DNA of 64,000 nt from NCBI RefSeq assembly GCF_042647165.1, contig NZ_JBHRUV010000017.1; one strand, 5' to 3'. Position numbers and translations under genes: made by a program. Within the stretch, counting starts at the first letter, position 1. Each line of letters begins with the position of its first letter. Origin of the DNA: Camelimonas abortus. GTDB lineage: Bacteria; Pseudomonadota; Alphaproteobacteria; Rhizobiales; Beijerinckiaceae. Positions 37,710-47,246 of the stretch are shown one piece after another. The notes below the pieces were generated by a model. It had not been told where the DNA came from. It was given only the letters and a program-made list of their open reading frames with translations, and made no database searches.

Positions 37710-39197
37710 ATGGCCAGCCAGAACAGGAACCCTGCCGCCGCCTCCGCCGGCGCGCCGCCGTCCGCAACCGGCGCCACGCGGCGCGAGCACGACCTCCTGG
37801 GCGAGGTCGACATCCCCGCCGACGCCTATTGGGGCGTGCACAGCTTGCGGGCCCGCGACAACTTTCCCATCACCGGCGTCGCCGTCGGCTCCTGTCCGGA
37901 GCTGGTGCGGGCGCTTGCGCTGGTGAAGCACGCCGCGGCCCTGGCCAACCGGCGCCTTGGCGCGCTTCCGCCGGAAAAGGCGGAGGCGATCGCCCGCGCC
38001 TGCGCCGAGATCCATGAGGAAGGAAAGCTGCACGACCAGTTCGTGGTCGACGTCATTCAGGGCGGCGCCGGCACCTCCACCAACATGAACGCCAATGAGG
38101 TGATCGCCAACCGCGCGCTGGAGCTGATGGGCCGGCGCAAGGGCGATTACGCCGCCCTGCATCCCAATGACGACGTCAACATGGCGCAGTCCACCAACGA
38201 CGCCTATCCGACGGCGGTGCGCCTTGCGCTGATCCTCGCGGCGCGGCCGCTGCTGCGGGCGCTGGACGACCTGTGCTACGCGCTGAAAGGCAAGGCGGCC
38301 GAGTTCGCCGGCGCGCTGAAAATCGGCCGCACCCAGCTGCAGGACGCGGTGCCCATGACCTTCGGCCAGGAATTCGGCGGCTGGTGTGTCACCCTGCGCG
38401 AGGACATCAGCCGGCTGAACGAGGCGCTGGCCCTGTTCCGCGAGGTCAATCTCGGCGCGACGGCGATCGGCACCGGCGTCACCGCCGACGCCAGCTATGC
38501 GACGCTGGCGGTGGAGGAGCTGTCGCGGCTGTCGGGCGTTCCGCTGGTTCCGGCGGCGCATCTGGTCGAGGCCACCTCGGACATGGGCGCCTTCGTGCTG
38601 TTTTCCGGCGTGCTGAAGCGGCTGGCGGTGAAGCTGTCCAAGATCTGCAACGACCTGCGCCTGCTGTCGAGCGGGCCGCGCGCCGGCCTTGGCGAGATCA
38701 GCCTGCCGGCCGTGCAGGCGGGGTCGTCGATCATGCCCGGCAAGGTCAATCCGGTCATTCCGGAGGTGGTCAACCAGGTCGCGTTTCTGGTGATCGGCGC
38801 CGATCTCACCGTCACCATGTGCGCCGAGGGCGGCCAGCTGCAGCTCAACGCCTTCGAGCCCGCCATCGCCAGCTGTCTGCTGGATTCCCTGCGCCGGCTG
38901 GCGGCGGCTGTCGACGTGCTGCGCGCGCGCTGCATAGAGGGCATGACCGTCAATCGCGAGCGCTGCCGCGACATGGTGGAGAGCTCCATTGGCCTGGTGA
39001 CGGCGCTGGGCCCGGCGCTCGGCTATGAGGCGGCCTCGCGCATCGCGCGCCGGGCGCTGCAGGAGAACCGCCGCGTCGCCGATCTCGTGCTGGAGGAGGG
39101 GCTGATGGACCCGGCCGCCCTCGCCGAAGCGCTGCGCGTTGAGGCGATGACCGGCCCGATGCGCCTCGATCCGCGCCGCGGCGCGGAAAAATCCTGA
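37710..39197 (+). CDS. Aspartate ammonia-lyase-like enzyme (fumarase/aspartase superfamily)
   Basis: 495 residues. 'QGGAGTSTNMNANEVIANRA' is the aspartase-type form of the first active-site loop, and GSSIMPGKVNPVIPE the superfamily signature carrying the catalytic serine. 'DDVNMAQSTNDAYPTA' is also shared with aspartases. It would convert aspartate to fumarate and ammonia; a fumarase or related lyase role is less likely. The first ~25 residues are a Pro/Ala-rich extension. Preceded by an AT-rich, palindrome-containing promoter. Confidence 0.88.
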   Translation: MASQNRNPAAASAGAPPSATGATRREHDLLGEVDIPADAYWGVHSLRARDNFPITGVAVGSCPELVRALALVKHAAALANRRLGALPPEKAEAIARACAEIHEEGKLHDQFVVDVIQGGAGTSTNMNANEVIANRALELMGRRKGDYAALHPNDDVNMAQSTNDAYPTAVRLALILAARPLLRALDDLCYALKGKAAEFAGALKIGRTQLQDAVPMTFGQEFGGWCVTLREDISRLNEALALFREVNLGATAIGTGVTADASYATLAVEELSRLSGVPLVPAAHLVEATSDMGAFVLFSGVLKRLAVKLSKICNDLRLLSSGPRAGLGEISLPAVQAGSSIMPGKVNPVIPEVVNQVAFLVIGADLTVTMCAEGGQLQLNAFEPAIASCLLDSLRRLAAAVDVLRARCIEGMTVNRERCRDMVESSIGLVTALGPALGYEAASRIARRALQENRRVADLVLEEGLMDPAALAEALRVEAMTGPMRLDPRRGAEKS

Positions 39198-39212
39198 AGC
39201 GGGCGCAGGCGC

Positions 39213-39968
39213 TCAGGTGGCGTCGCCGGGGGCCTGCGCAAATCCGCAGCGGGCGAGCAGCGTCGCCATGTGCGGCGGCGGCGGCGCGACCACATGCACC
39301 GCGGGCTTCGCCGGATACAGCGGAATGGTGACCGAGCGCGCGTGCAGGTGCAGGCCTGGCCCGCCGAAGCGCGGCGCGTCGCCATAAATGGCGTCGCCGA
39401 CGATCGGCCAGCCCATGGCGGCGCAGTGCACGCGCAGCTGGTGGGTGCGGCCGGTCACCGGCGTCAGCTCCATCAGGGTCAGCGGTCCGCCGTCTTCGCT
39501 TCCGGCCTCACCCAGCGCGCGCCACAGGGTGACGGAGGGCAGGCCGTCCGGATCCACCTTCATCCACCAGCCGCGCGCCGGGTCGCGCCGCGCCAGCGGC
39601 AGGCTGATTTCGCCGCGTCCGGCCGGCGGCCGGCCCCTAACCACGGCCAGATAGGTCTTGTCGATCGCGCCGTCGCGGAACATCCGCCCCAGCTTCTCCA
39701 GCGCCTTGCGGTGGCGGCCCAGCACCAGGCAGCCCGAGGTGTCGCGGTCGAGGCGGTGCGCCAGAGAGGGAACGCGCGGCAGGCCGAAGCGCAGGGCGTC
39801 GAAGGCGCTCTCCAGGTCCGGCGCGTTTCGCTGGCCGGCGGCGGCCGGGCCGCGATGCACCGGCACGCCCGGCGGCTTGTTGAGCACCAGCATCATGCCG
39901 TCGCGATAGAGCACGCGCTGCTCAATCGTTTCGCGCAGCTGTTCAAGGGTAAGGGCCGGCTGGTTCAT
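39213..39968 (-). CDS. RluA-family pseudouridine synthase
   Basis: 251 residues. The catalytic motif HRLDRDTSG starts at H71 with D74 as the likely nucleophile. 'RTHQLRVH' is the second family motif. No S4 domain is visible, so it is a short RluA-type enzyme that isomerises uridine in rRNA or tRNA; the site is not predictable. Start at the ATG at 39968 (MNQPALTL); the longer frame upstream is not conserved-looking. Convergent with the aspartase-like gene, 15 bases apart. Confidence 0.92.
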   Translation of the reverse strand: MNQPALTLEQLRETIEQRVLYRDGMMLVLNKPPGVPVHRGPAAAGQRNAPDLESAFDALRFGLPRVPSLAHRLDRDTSGCLVLGRHRKALEKLGRMFRDGAIDKTYLAVVRGRPPAGRGEISLPLARRDPARGWWMKVDPDGLPSVTLWRALGEAGSEDGGPLTLMELTPVTGRTHQLRVHCAAMGWPIVGDAIYGDAPRFGGPGLHLHARSVTIPLYPAKPAVHVVAPPPPHMATLLARCGFAQAPGDAT

Positions 39969-40159
39969 GGGCGCGGTTGCGGCTGGTGCGGACGGCGGCG
40001 TTGATAAACCATCCCGGCGCCGGCGGAAACCGCCCCTGCGGAGCAGGCCATGCGGCGGCGCGCCCGCCAGCAAACAGTTGCCAAGCGGGCCTCACCCTGT
40101 AAGACCTCTCCTGCGTGCTTTGAGGCTGCCGCCGCAGCGCATCGACCACCGGGACGGAT

Positions 40160-41434
40160 ATGAGCGACAACGAACGCAAGGGTTTCTTCTCGCGGCTGTT
40201 CGGCCGGAAACAGGACCGCTCCGCGGCAACGCCCGCCTCGCAGGAGGCGCCGGCGGCGCCGGAGCCCGCCGGCGCGGAGCGGCCCGTCCCGCAGCCGGAG
40301 CCTGCGGAGGCCGCCGCTCCGCCGGCCGCGGACAGCGCGCCCCACGCGCCGCAAGACGCCGTCGCGCCAGAGCCGGAGGCGGCCGCCGCCCCGGATCCGG
40401 AAGCCGCGCCGCAGGCGCCTGGACCCGTCGCCGGAACGCAGCCCGTCGCCGCGCCCGGAGCCCCGCGCGCGCCTGAGCCCGCGCCGGAGCCAGAACCGCC
40501 TGCGCCGAAGCCGAGCTGGTGGCAGCGGCTGAAAGGCGGCCTCGCCCGCACCTCGTCGTCGATCAGCAACAGCCTCGCCGACCTGTTCGTGCGGCGCAAG
40601 CTCGACGCCGCGGCGCTGGAGGATCTCGAGGACATCCTCATCCAGGCCGACCTCGGCGTTGACACCACCGAACGCATCGTCAGGGCGGTCAGCGCCGGCC
40701 GCTTCGACCGTGAGGTGTCGGCGGACGAGATCCGCGCCGTGCTGGCGCGCGAGGTGGAGGCCACCCTCGCGCCGGTGGCGAAGCCGCTGGAGATCGACGC
40801 CGCGCGCAAGCCGTTCATCATCCTCATGGTCGGGGTGAACGGCGCCGGCAAGACCACCACCATCGGCAAGCTGGCGCAGAAATTCCGGGCCGAGGGCCGC
40901 TCGGTGATGCTGGCGGCGGGCGACACCTTCCGCGCCGCCGCCATCGAGCAGCTGAAGGTCTGGGGCGAGCGCACAGGCGCGACCGTGATCTCGCGGCCCC
41001 AGGGCGCGGATGCGGCCGGCCTCGCCTTTGACGCGGTGAAGGAGGCGAAGGAGCGCGGCGTCGACGTGCTGATGATCGACACCGCCGGCCGCCTGCAGAA
41101 CAAGGCCGGCCTGATGGCCGAGCTGGAGAAGATCGTGCGCGTGGTGAAGAAGCTCGACCCGGAGGCGCCGCACGCCGCGCTGCTGGTGCTCGACGCCACT
41201 ACCGGCCAGAACGCGGTGAGCCAGGTCGAGATTTTCGGCAAGACCGCCGGCGTCACCGGCCTGATCATGACCAAGCTGGACGGCACCGCCCGCGGCGGCA
41301 TTCTGGTCTCCATCGCGGCCAGGACCGGCCTGCCCGTGCACTTCATCGGCGTCGGCGAGGGGGTGGACGATCTGGAGCCCTTCGCCGCCCGCGATTTCGC
41401 GCGGGCCATCGCAGGCCTGCCGGAGAAAGACTGA
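40160..41434 (+). CDS. ftsY: Signal recognition particle receptor FtsY
   Basis: 424 residues. An acidic Pro/Ala/Glu-rich A domain covers residues 1-120. The four-helix N domain follows, then the GTPase G domain: G1 GVNGAGKTTT (K231), 'DTAGRLQ' (G3) and 'TKLDGTARGG' (G4). It docks SRP-bound ribosomes at the membrane for co-translational insertion. The basic amphipathic start ('KGFFSRLFGRK') probably contacts lipids. Confidence 0.96.
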   Translation: MSDNERKGFFSRLFGRKQDRSAATPASQEAPAAPEPAGAERPVPQPEPAEAAAPPAADSAPHAPQDAVAPEPEAAAAPDPEAAPQAPGPVAGTQPVAAPGAPRAPEPAPEPEPPAPKPSWWQRLKGGLARTSSSISNSLADLFVRRKLDAAALEDLEDILIQADLGVDTTERIVRAVSAGRFDREVSADEIRAVLAREVEATLAPVAKPLEIDAARKPFIILMVGVNGAGKTTTIGKLAQKFRAEGRSVMLAAGDTFRAAAIEQLKVWGERTGATVISRPQGADAAGLAFDAVKEAKERGVDVLMIDTAGRLQNKAGLMAELEKIVRVVKKLDPEAPHAALLVLDATTGQNAVSQVEIFGKTAGVTGLIMTKLDGTARGGILVSIAARTGLPVHFIGVGEGVDDLEPFAARDFARAIAGLPEKD

Positions 41435-41838
41435 CCGGCGCCGGCAGGCGGCGCCCGGCGGCGGTTCCGTTCGCCGCAGGAGGCGAGGGCCGCGTCGGCG
41501 GCGCGGCGCGCCAGTGGCCGCCAGGGCGTGATATCGGGACCACGGAGGGCGATGGTTCTGATGACGCGCAAAGGCGGAAGCACGGCGGCCAGCCGCCGCG
41601 CCGCTCCGCGCGCCGGGCCTCGTTCCGGTGAATGGAGAGCCGCCTGCAGTCGCACGCGGCCGGGCGCCAGGGCGGCGGGGGCAAGGCTGATCCTGCGCAT
41701 GAAACGCCGTTCAGGAGAGCAGGCGCCGCAAGCGACGCGCCGGCGTTCACGGCTGGCGGCGGTGACTTGACAGGCATCGGCGGGATTTTTGTTTCCTGCT
41801 CCGGACGTGCGCGCGCCGCCGGGAAGCCCGCCGGAAAG
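41435..41838. other. Gap between ftsY and acs without a recognisable gene
   Basis: About 400 bases. Frames of 80-180 codons exist on both strands but are Arg/Pro/Ala-rich, lack conserved-looking blocks and overlap each other, so none is called. Confidence 0.45.
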
Positions 41839-41874
41839 CGAAAGGCGGCGCGACCGCCAGCGCGCCGCCTTTCG
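41839..41874 (-). terminator. Hairpin terminator of acs
   Basis: A 14-bp perfect stem (CGAAAGGCGGCGCG and its complement) with an 8-nt loop, 33 bases past the acs stop codon; TTTCGCTTTCC follows on the minus strand. Confidence 0.8.
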
Positions 41875-41906
41875 TCCGCTCCCCATGACGGGCCGGAGCG
41901 GCCCGT

Positions 41907-43871
41907 TTACTTGCGCCGGTTCTGGCGGTTGCTGATCAGCTCGTCCACCACGGCCGGATCGGCGAGGGTGGAGGTGTCGCCCAGCGAGCCGAAATCGTCT
42001 TCGGCGATCTTGCGCAGGATGCGGCGCATGATCTTGCCGGAACGGGTCTTGGGCAGGTTCGGCGCGAACTGGATCAGGTCCGGCGTGGCGATGGGGCCGA
42101 TCTCCTGGCGTACCCACGACACCAGTTCCTTGCGCAGCGCGTCGCTGGGCTCCGCGCCGGACATCAGCGTGACATAGGCGTAGATGCCCTGGCCCTTGAT
42201 GTCATGGGGATAGCCGACCACGGCGGCCTCGGAGACGGCCGGGTGCGCCACCAGGGCGGATTCGATCTCTGCCGTGCCCATGCGGTGGCCGGAGACGTTG
42301 ATGACGTCGTCGACGCGGCCGGTGATCCAGTAATAGCCGTCGGCGTCGCGGCGGCAGCCGTCGCCGCTGAAGTACTTGCCGGGATAGGTGGAGAAATAGG
42401 TCTCTTCGAAGCGTTTGTGGTCGCCGTAGACGGTGCGCATCTGGCCGGGCCAGGAGTCGGTCAGCACGAGGTTGCCCTCCGCCGGGCCTTCAAGCACCTT
42501 GCCGGAGGCGTCCACCACCTGCGGCTGCACGCCGAACAGCGGCAGCGTCGCCGAGCCGGGCTTCAGCGTGGTGGCGCCGGGCAGCGGGCTGATCAGGATG
42601 CCGCCGGTTTCCGTCTGCCACCAGGTGTCGACGACAGGGCAGCGGCCGTCGCCGACCACGCGGTGATACCACTCCCAGGCTTCCGGATTGATCGGCTCGC
42701 CCACCGAGCCGAGCAGCCGCAGCGACGCGCGCGAGCACGCCTTCACCGGGCCGTCGCCGGCCTGCATGAGCGAGCGGATGGCGGTGGGGGCGGTGTAGAA
42801 GATGTTGACCTTGTGCCGGTCCACCACCTGCCAGAAGCGGGACATGTCCGGATAGTTCGGCACGCCCTCGAACATCACCGTGGTGGCGCCGTTGGCCAGC
42901 GGGCCGTAGAGCAGGTAGCTGTGGCCCGTCACCCAGCCGACGTCGGCGGTGCACCAGTAGATGTCGCCGTCGTGATAGTCGAAAACATGCTGGTGGGTGA
43001 GGGAGACGTAAACCAGATAACCGCCGGTGGTGTGCAGCACGCCCTTGGGTTTGCCGGTGGAGCCAGAGGTGTAGAGGATGAACAGCGGGTGCTCGGCCTC
43101 CACATGCTCGCACGGGCACTCGGCGGTCACCTGCTCGCGGGCGGCGTGGTACCAGACGTCGCGCAGCGGATCCATCGGCACGTCGGCGCCGGTGCGGCGC
43201 ACCACGACGACGTGCTCCACCTCCAGCCCTTCGGGCAGGCGGGCGATGGCGGCGTCGACATTGGTCTTCAGGGGCACCTTGCGGCCCCCGCGCACGCCCT
43301 CGTCGGCGGTGACGACCACTTTCGAGCCGCAGTCGGCGATGCGGCCGGCGAGGGAGTCCGGCGAGAAGCCGCCGAACACCACCGAATGGATGGCGCCGAG
43401 GCGGGCGCAGGCCAGCATGGCGTAGGCCGCTTCCGGAATCATCGGCATGTAGATGGTGACCCGGTCGCCTTTCTTGACGCCACGGTTGCGCAGCACGTTG
43501 GCGAAGCGGCAGACCTCGTCATGCAGCTCCTGATAGGTGATGTGCTTCGATTCCGAGGGGTCGTCGCCTTCCCAGATGATGGCGGTCTGGCTGGCGCGGG
43601 TTTTCAGGTGGCGGTCAACGCAGTTGTAGGCGACGTTGGTGACGCCGTCTTCATACCAGCGGATCGAGACGGCGCCCGGGGCGAAGCTGGTGTTCTTCAC
43701 CTTCGTGTAGGGCCGGAACCAGTCGATGCGCTTGCCGTGCTCGCCCCAGAACGCCTCCGGATCGGCGATCGAGGCCGCGTACATTTTCTGGTAAGAGCTG
43801 GCGTCGACCCAGGCGCGCTTCCGCCACTCCTCAGAGGGTGGCCAGGTCCTGCCATGGGCATGGTCGGTCAT
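41907..43871 (-). CDS. acs: Acetyl-CoA synthetase (AMP-forming)
   Basis: 654 residues. The P-loop-like YTSGSTGKPKGVLHT, 'WWQTETGG' and the C-terminal catalytic-lysine motif LPKTRSGKIMRR identify acetyl-CoA synthetase. That lysine is the site of reversible acetylation that switches the enzyme off in many bacteria. It activates acetate via acetyl-AMP. Full length, single gene with its own terminator. Confidence 0.96.
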   Translation of the reverse strand: MTDHAHGRTWPPSEEWRKRAWVDASSYQKMYAASIADPEAFWGEHGKRIDWFRPYTKVKNTSFAPGAVSIRWYEDGVTNVAYNCVDRHLKTRASQTAIIWEGDDPSESKHITYQELHDEVCRFANVLRNRGVKKGDRVTIYMPMIPEAAYAMLACARLGAIHSVVFGGFSPDSLAGRIADCGSKVVVTADEGVRGGRKVPLKTNVDAAIARLPEGLEVEHVVVVRRTGADVPMDPLRDVWYHAAREQVTAECPCEHVEAEHPLFILYTSGSTGKPKGVLHTTGGYLVYVSLTHQHVFDYHDGDIYWCTADVGWVTGHSYLLYGPLANGATTVMFEGVPNYPDMSRFWQVVDRHKVNIFYTAPTAIRSLMQAGDGPVKACSRASLRLLGSVGEPINPEAWEWYHRVVGDGRCPVVDTWWQTETGGILISPLPGATTLKPGSATLPLFGVQPQVVDASGKVLEGPAEGNLVLTDSWPGQMRTVYGDHKRFEETYFSTYPGKYFSGDGCRRDADGYYWITGRVDDVINVSGHRMGTAEIESALVAHPAVSEAAVVGYPHDIKGQGIYAYVTLMSGAEPSDALRKELVSWVRQEIGPIATPDLIQFAPNLPKTRSGKIMRRILRKIAEDDFGSLGDTSTLADPAVVDELISNRQNRRK

Positions 43872-44307
43872 GTTGCTCTCCCCGAAACTCTCGCGCAGCC
43901 CTGGCGTCGCCGTGTGCCTGCGCGGGCTGATGCTTGTGGTGAAGTTAGCCGCGCGCCTGGCCGGAGCGCAAGGCGACGAAAGGGGAGGACTGGGGACGCC
44001 TGCGCCTTCGCCAGCGCTTGCGCGGGCGGCGCGGGGAAGGCCGTCCGGCCGCGCGCGCGGGCGATGAGACCGCCTGCCCCCGTGGCGGCGCGGCGGGCCG
44101 CGGAACAGGCGTGGACGCGCAATAAAGCGTAGCGCGGGCGACAGGTTATGCGGGCGCCGGCCGGAGCGCCCGCGGCGCGACCGGCGATGCGGCCGCCGCC
44201 CGCCGGCGGGAGGGTTGACGCAATGGTGATGCGCGCGCGCCGCCAGTTGCGCCGGCCGGCCGGTTTGGCGGCCCTCAGCGGCGGCGCCGCCTTCGGCGCC
44301 GGCGGCG
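43872..44307. other. acs upstream region without a gene
   Basis: 436 bases, very GC-rich, between acs and the EVE gene. It contains several short GC palindromes (for example around 44280-44310) but no convincing frame or promoter. Confidence 0.4.
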
Positions 44308-44724
44308 TCAGTCCAGCCCGCCCAGCTCGCGCACCACGCGCCACTCGTCTGCGGTCACCGGCTGGACGGAGAGCCGCGAATTGTTGGCCAGCACCATGTC
44401 CTTCAGGCGCGGCTCCCGTTTGACCATCTCCAGGGTGACCGGGCGCGGCAGCGGCTCCACGGCGCGGATGTCGACCATGCCGAAGCGGCCGGTGGGGTCG
44501 GTGTGGTCCGGATAGTACGGCCGGATGACCTCGACGACGCCGACGATCTTCTTGCCCTTGTTGGAGTGGTAGAAGAAGCCGAGATCGCCCACCTTCATGG
44601 CCATCATGTTGCGCCTGGCCACGTGGTTGCGCACGCCGTTCCACGGTTCGCCGGCGTCGCCGCGCGCGACCTGCTGCTCCCACGACCAGGTGTCCGGCTC
44701 GGACTTGAACAGCCAGTAGGCCAT
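44308..44724 (-). CDS. EVE domain protein
   Basis: 138 residues, one EVE domain from end to end: 'MAYWLFKSEPDTWSWEQQ', 'WNGVRNHVARRNMMAMKVGDLGFFYHS' and 'VGVVEVIRPYYPD'. EVE belongs to the PUA-like fold and binds modified bases in RNA or DNA. In alphaproteobacteria it is usually next to gpsA-tsaD, as here. GGAGGT lies 7 bases before this ATG; a GTG three codons earlier overlaps that site and is rejected. Confidence 0.93.
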   Translation of the reverse strand: MAYWLFKSEPDTWSWEQQVARGDAGEPWNGVRNHVARRNMMAMKVGDLGFFYHSNKGKKIVGVVEVIRPYYPDHTDPTGRFGMVDIRAVEPLPRPVTLEMVKREPRLKDMVLANNSRLSVQPVTADEWRVVRELGGLD

Positions 44725-44759
44725 TTCCTGCACCTCCGCCCCCGCGTCGCCGGCGGGGA

Positions 44760-45767
44760 TCAGCCTTCGCGCCGCAGCGGGCGCATCATCAGTTCGCCGA
44801 TGGCGTCGTCAATGCCCATGCGGCCGTCGAGAATGGCCGCCACCGCGGCGGACACCGGCATGTCGACGCCGGCGTCTGCGGCGCGCCGCAGCATCACCGC
44901 CGCCGTGGCCGCGCCCTCGGTGAGCTTGCCGCCGCTGGCCTCGGCGACAGGCGCGCCGCGGCCCAGCGCCTCGCCGAAAGCGAAGTTTCGGGACTGGCGC
45001 GAGCCGCAGGTGAGCACGATGTCGCCCAGGCCGGAGAGTCCCATGAGCGTGTCGCGGCGGGCGCCGTAAGCCTCTGCGAAACGGGTGATTTCGGCGAAAC
45101 CGCGCGCCACCAGCGCGGCGCGGGCGCTTTCGCCGAGGCCCCGCCCCATGACGATGCCGCAGGCGATGGCCAGCACGTTCTTGGCGGCCCCGCCGATCTC
45201 GACGCCCCGCATGTCGGTGGTGTGATAGATGCGCAGCGCCGGCCCGGACAGCCGCCGCGCCAGTCGCGCCGCCAGCGCCTCGTCGTCAGCCGCCAGCGAG
45301 ACGGCCGTCGGCAGCCCGCGCGCCACGTCGGCGGCGAAGCTGGGGCCGGAGAGCACGGCGGGCGCAGCCTCCGGCAGCATCTCGCGCACCACGTCGGACA
45401 TGAAGAGGCCGCTGGCGCGCTCGATGCCCTTGGCGCAGATGACCACGGGCAGGCCCTTGCGGCCGAGCCACGGGCGCAGACGGGCGAGGGCGTCGCGGAT
45501 CTGCTGGGCGGGGATCACCAGCAGCACCGCGTCGGCGTTGGCCAGCGGCGCCGGGTCAGCGGCGGGCGCGACGCCGTCCTCCAGGCGCACGCCGGGCAGC
45601 CGCGATCCAGCCTCCCGCGTCGCCGCCATGGCGGCCACGGCCGCGCCGTCGCGGCCCCACAGCGGCACCGGCGCGCCGCCGGCGCGCGCCGCCGCATTGG
45701 CCAGCGCCACGCCCCAGGCGCCCGCCCCGATCACCGCGATCACCCCGCCGCCTGCGTCCACGGTCAT
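44760..45767 (-). CDS. gpsA: Glycerol-3-phosphate dehydrogenase [NAD(P)+]
   Basis: 335 residues. NAD loop 'IAVIGAGAWGVALANAAA', 'VICAKGIE' with the catalytic lysine region, and 'LSGLGDIVLTCGS' near the active site. It makes sn-glycerol-3-phosphate for phospholipids. It starts 3 bases after the tsaD stop codon and is probably co-transcribed with it and the EVE gene. Confidence 0.95.
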   Translation of the reverse strand: MTVDAGGGVIAVIGAGAWGVALANAAARAGGAPVPLWGRDGAAVAAMAATREAGSRLPGVRLEDGVAPAADPAPLANADAVLLVIPAQQIRDALARLRPWLGRKGLPVVICAKGIERASGLFMSDVVREMLPEAAPAVLSGPSFAADVARGLPTAVSLAADDEALAARLARRLSGPALRIYHTTDMRGVEIGGAAKNVLAIACGIVMGRGLGESARAALVARGFAEITRFAEAYGARRDTLMGLSGLGDIVLTCGSRQSRNFAFGEALGRGAPVAEASGGKLTEGAATAAVMLRRAADAGVDMPVSAAVAAILDGRMGIDDAIGELMMRPLRREG

Positions 45768-45770
45768 GGC

Positions 45771-46829
45771 TCAGGCCTTGGCTCCGGCGCGGGTGTCCTT
45801 GCTGGCGTCGAGCGGCCAGCGCGGACGGGCCGCGACGGTCAGGTCGTCATGGATGCCCATGCGCAGGCGTTCCAGCCCGGCCCAGGCGATGATGGCTCCG
45901 TTGTCGGTGCACAGCTGCAGCGGCGGCGCGACGAGCCGCACGCCGGCCTCGGCCGCGAGCCGCTCGAGGCCGCGGCGGATGGCCATGTTGGCGGCGACTC
46001 CGCCGGCCACCACCAGCGCGGCGGGATGACCGGCGATGTCCCGGAAGCCGCGCAGCGCCACGCGGGTGCGGTCCGCCACCATGTCGACCACCGCCGCCTG
46101 GAACGAGGCGCACAGGTCGGCCACGTCGATGGGCCGCAGCGGCAGGATTTTCTGCGCCTGCTGGCGCACGGCCGTCTTCAGGCCGGAGAGCGAGAAATCG
46201 GCCGTCGGGCGGCCCACCATCGGCCGCGGAAAGGCGAAGCGCTCCGGATTGCCCTTCGCCGCCTCGCGCTCAACATGCGGCCCGCCCGGATAGGGCAGTC
46301 CCAGCATCTTGGCCACCTTGTCGAAGGCCTCGCCGATGGCGTCGTCGACGGTGGTGCCGAGGCGCACGTAGTCGCCCACGCCTTTCACGGCGATGAGCTG
46401 CGTGTGTCCGCCGGAGGCCAGCAGCAGCAGGTACGGGAACTGCACCGGCTCGATCAGCCGCGGCGTCAGCGCGTGGCCCTCCAGATGGTTCACCGCCACC
46501 AGCGGCTTGCCGGTGACCAGCGCCAGCGCCTTGGCGGCGGTGAGGCCGATCATCACGCCGCCGATCAGCCCGGGGCCGGCGGCGGCGGCGAAGCCGTCGA
46601 TATCCTGCAGCTCGACGCCGGCGGTCTCCAGGGCGCGGGCGATGAGGTGATCGAGCGCCTCCACATGGGCGCGCGCGGCGATCTCCGGCACCACGCCGCC
46701 ATAAGCGGCGTGGGCGGCGATCTGGCTCAGCACCTCATTGGAGCGGATGATCGGACGCCCGGCGCCGTCGGTTTCCACCACCGCAGCCGCCGTTTCGTCG
46801 CAGGTCGTTTCGATACCGAGCACACGCAT
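45771..46829 (-). CDS. tsaD: tRNA t6A transferase subunit TsaD
   Basis: 352 residues. 'VLGIETTCDETAAAVVE' opens the ASKHA fold; metal-binding histidines lie in 'VNHLEGHAL'. It forms threonylcarbamoyl-adenosine at position 37 of ANN-reading tRNAs together with TsaB/TsaE. First gene of tsaD-gpsA-EVE, divergent from hemC. Confidence 0.96.
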   Translation of the reverse strand: MRVLGIETTCDETAAAVVETDGAGRPIIRSNEVLSQIAAHAAYGGVVPEIAARAHVEALDHLIARALETAGVELQDIDGFAAAAGPGLIGGVMIGLTAAKALALVTGKPLVAVNHLEGHALTPRLIEPVQFPYLLLLASGGHTQLIAVKGVGDYVRLGTTVDDAIGEAFDKVAKMLGLPYPGGPHVEREAAKGNPERFAFPRPMVGRPTADFSLSGLKTAVRQQAQKILPLRPIDVADLCASFQAAVVDMVADRTRVALRGFRDIAGHPAALVVAGGVAANMAIRRGLERLAAEAGVRLVAPPLQLCTDNGAIIAWAGLERLRMGIHDDLTVAARPRWPLDASKDTRAGAKA

Positions 46830-46940
46830 GCGTCTGGATCACCTCGAGCTGGTCTGCGCTCCGGGGCGGGAGCCGTCGCCGCCGCCGGCCCGCGCCGCGC
46901 GCGCGACGGGGCCTGCGCCCGCGCCGATGACGCAGGCTCT

Positions 46941-47119
46941 AGAGCATGTCGCGTCCAAAGGAAATGCGCGACAGCGCCCGCCGCGGCGGCGCGGGCGTCG
47001 CGACCGTCGCCATGATATCCCCAATGCAGCGGGCTGTCTGGCCTGTCATGACGCCGTTCTCAGGCGGGATTGCGGCGAACTGTCCCGAAATCGGTTCCCA
47101 CTTTTGCGAAGCATGCTCT
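46941..47119. repeat. Intergenic repeat-like element between tsaD and hemC
   Basis: AGAGCATG at 46941-46948 is matched by its complement CATGCTCT at 47112-47119. Beside the left arm is GTCGCG...CGCGAC, and beside the right arm lies a CCGAAATCGGTTCCCACTTT stretch of the kind found in rhizobial intergenic mosaic elements. The class is recalled from general knowledge and I cannot test copy number here. The remainder of the 417-bp gap shows no gene and must hold both divergent promoters. Confidence 0.4.
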
Positions 47120-47246
47120 ATAGAGAGCGCGTCGGCAGGTTTCCCCCGGGGCTACGGCCGCGCGCTTCATTCTGGTTTGCAGTCGGGCTGCAGCAGGCCT
47201 TGCTGGCAGGCGTTGCCGGCGTCAGCCTTTGGAGTGAGACCCACCC

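Noticed and set aside
41343..41777. Possible small gene between ftsY and acs (either strand)
   Set aside because: Overlapping frames on both strands are low-complexity, and the minus-strand one runs into ftsY. No ribosome site.
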